From NCBI GenBank assembly GCA_022432975.1, contig CM039515.1, forward strand, positions 21,098,923 through 21,162,922: DNA of 64,000 nucleotides. Reading direction: 5' to 3'. Below are positions 62,962-64,000 of the stretch, in pieces. Under the pieces are notes generated by a model, which saw only the letters and a list, made by a program, of their open reading frames with translations, was not told the origin of the DNA and did not search any database. The translations under genes were made by a program, and so were the position numbers. Position 1 is the first letter of the stretch, and each line of letters opens with the position of its first letter. This stretch comes from Begonia masoniana. Lineage: Eukaryota; Streptophyta; Magnoliopsida; Cucurbitales; Begoniaceae.

Positions 62962-64000
62962 GAATTAGATTTAAAGAATCTCATCAGATGAGATTTGATC
63001 TTCAAATTTAAAGTGGTTATGTAACAAACTATCAAATCAGATTTTTGAAATTTGAATAAAAGTAGATCTGGCAAATCTGATTACATTAGATTCGATCTAC
63101 AATTGACTTATAGTTTGTTTACTATTTAAAAGTAGATCTAAAGAATCTCATAAGATGAGATTATCTTGAAAAGTAGTTTTCATAAATATAATCTAAAAAC
63201 TGTTTTTAGATTATATGATTAATTGATAAATTGATTTATTAGATAAATCAACTTCTAATCAAATTAGATTTGATTAGATAAGATTTATTTTAAAAATTAA
63301 TTTTTATTAAAATAAATCTAAAAAATTAATTTTAAAACAGATCTATAAAAATTGTCAAATGTGATTTGACAGAGAACAGACGACGGTGAACGACCGAGAA
63401 ATAAATCCCTAGAGAGAAAAGGTGTGACCTTTCCGTATTCGATTTTAGAAAACCGTTTTCTAAGATCGAAGAGAGACGTCTCATGTGTTGAGAACACGTC
63501 TCTCCACAAATATATGAGTGTGTTATTCTTGTAAGAGAGACGCCCACACGTCAGGAGATTTAAGTGTAAAGATCTTCAGAGAAGACTCGACGGTATCAAA
63601 GTCTTCGGAAAAATACCTGATCCTGAGTTAAAGCTGTTAAGATCAGACGGGAGTACCTGAGTAAAAGCGTTGCTCCATAAAGGTATATTCTTTTATCTAA
63701 ATTCTAATAATTTTTCTCAATGTAAATTGTTTACATTTTGAAAAATTACATATTTCTCAAAAATAATTTCTTTTAGACTAACGATCCAATTTATGGTTTT
63801 TTGATGATTTTAAAATAGTTTTAAAGTCACAGGGTAACGCATGTCACTATTATTATGAATAATAGTGAATTCCGCCATGCGTAGGGACCTCGAAAACCAA
63901 CAAATGGTATCAGAGCCATTGGTTTTATTAGTCTAAAAATATTTTTGATGATACAATTTAATGTAAATTGTGATATGTGTTAGAATTAGATTTTATGCAT

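Larger units (their letters stand above)
59500..63917 (+). mobile_element. 5' LTR and PBS of a copia element running off the window
   Basis: An LTR ending ...AAAACCAACA at 63902 is followed by TGGTATCAGAGCC (63905-63917), the plant initiator-Met tRNA primer site. The internal region continues past 64000. The LTR start is not certain (taken as about 59500). The LTR contains four copies of the palindrome ATCTCATnnGATGAGAT (60449, 60497, 62977 and 63143) and a nested solo LTR (60522-62961), so its own length is roughly 2 kb. Confidence 0.7.

Overview
This is plant nuclear DNA, almost certainly from a eudicot. It has AT-rich introns, several nuclear genes with plant-type exons, an intronless Lhcb1-type chlorophyll a/b-binding gene, plant LTR retrotransposons, Cassandra-type TRIM LTRs and integrated plant pararetrovirus (Caulimoviridae) sequence. 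I cannot name the species. Two runs of exactly 100 N (30113-30212 and 51288-51387) are scaffold gaps.

Layout. (1) 561-6257: 3' two thirds of a PUS7/TruD-type pseudouridine synthase gene, 16 exons on the + strand. One intron (2535-3142) reads as a U12-type AT-AC intron and carries a 482-bp foldback element. (2) 7761-14385: a decayed hAT transposon with TIRs, a near-perfect 8-bp target duplication, transposase remnants on the - strand, an 84-bp tandem array and a nested 2.2-kb solo LTR. (3) 15629-17674: a two-exon GT-2/GTL2-like trihelix transcription factor. (4) 19638-23755: a DNA element with about 480-bp inverted ends, into which two Cassandra LTRs and an Athila/Tat-like LTR fragment have inserted. 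A 501-nt poly(A) run follows. (5) 27359-29358: a NIMA-related kinase gene whose 12 recognisable exons stay in frame through the kinase core and then degrade. (6) About 30690-47660: a 17-kb inverted repeat with a 159-bp spacer. Each arm holds movement protein, reverse transcriptase/RNase H and two accessory ORFs of an endogenous caulimovirid, all broken. Each arm also carries its own solo LTR of one family. (7) 47.7-57.7 kb: nested LTR debris, a chromodomain remnant and a dead Ty1/copia element. (8) 58222-59019: intact Lhcb1-type gene with a compact light-type promoter. (9) From about 59.4 kb to the end: the 5' LTR and primer-binding site of another copia element, interrupted by a 2.4-kb solo LTR.

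Only four host genes are supported: PUS7-like (partial), GTL2-like, NEK-like (probably broken) and Lhcb1. They do unrelated jobs, and there is no operon or cluster logic. Most of the remaining sequence is repeats in nested layers, and 5-bp target duplications let many layers be ordered.

The most striking structure is the caulimovirid inverted repeat. Two copies of a viral-type TATA promoter point inward at an inverted pair of movement-protein sequences, so transcription from either would give a long hairpin RNA. Other strong points are the AT-AC intron with a foldback inside it, and several LTR families that carry arrays of short palindromes in their 3' halves.
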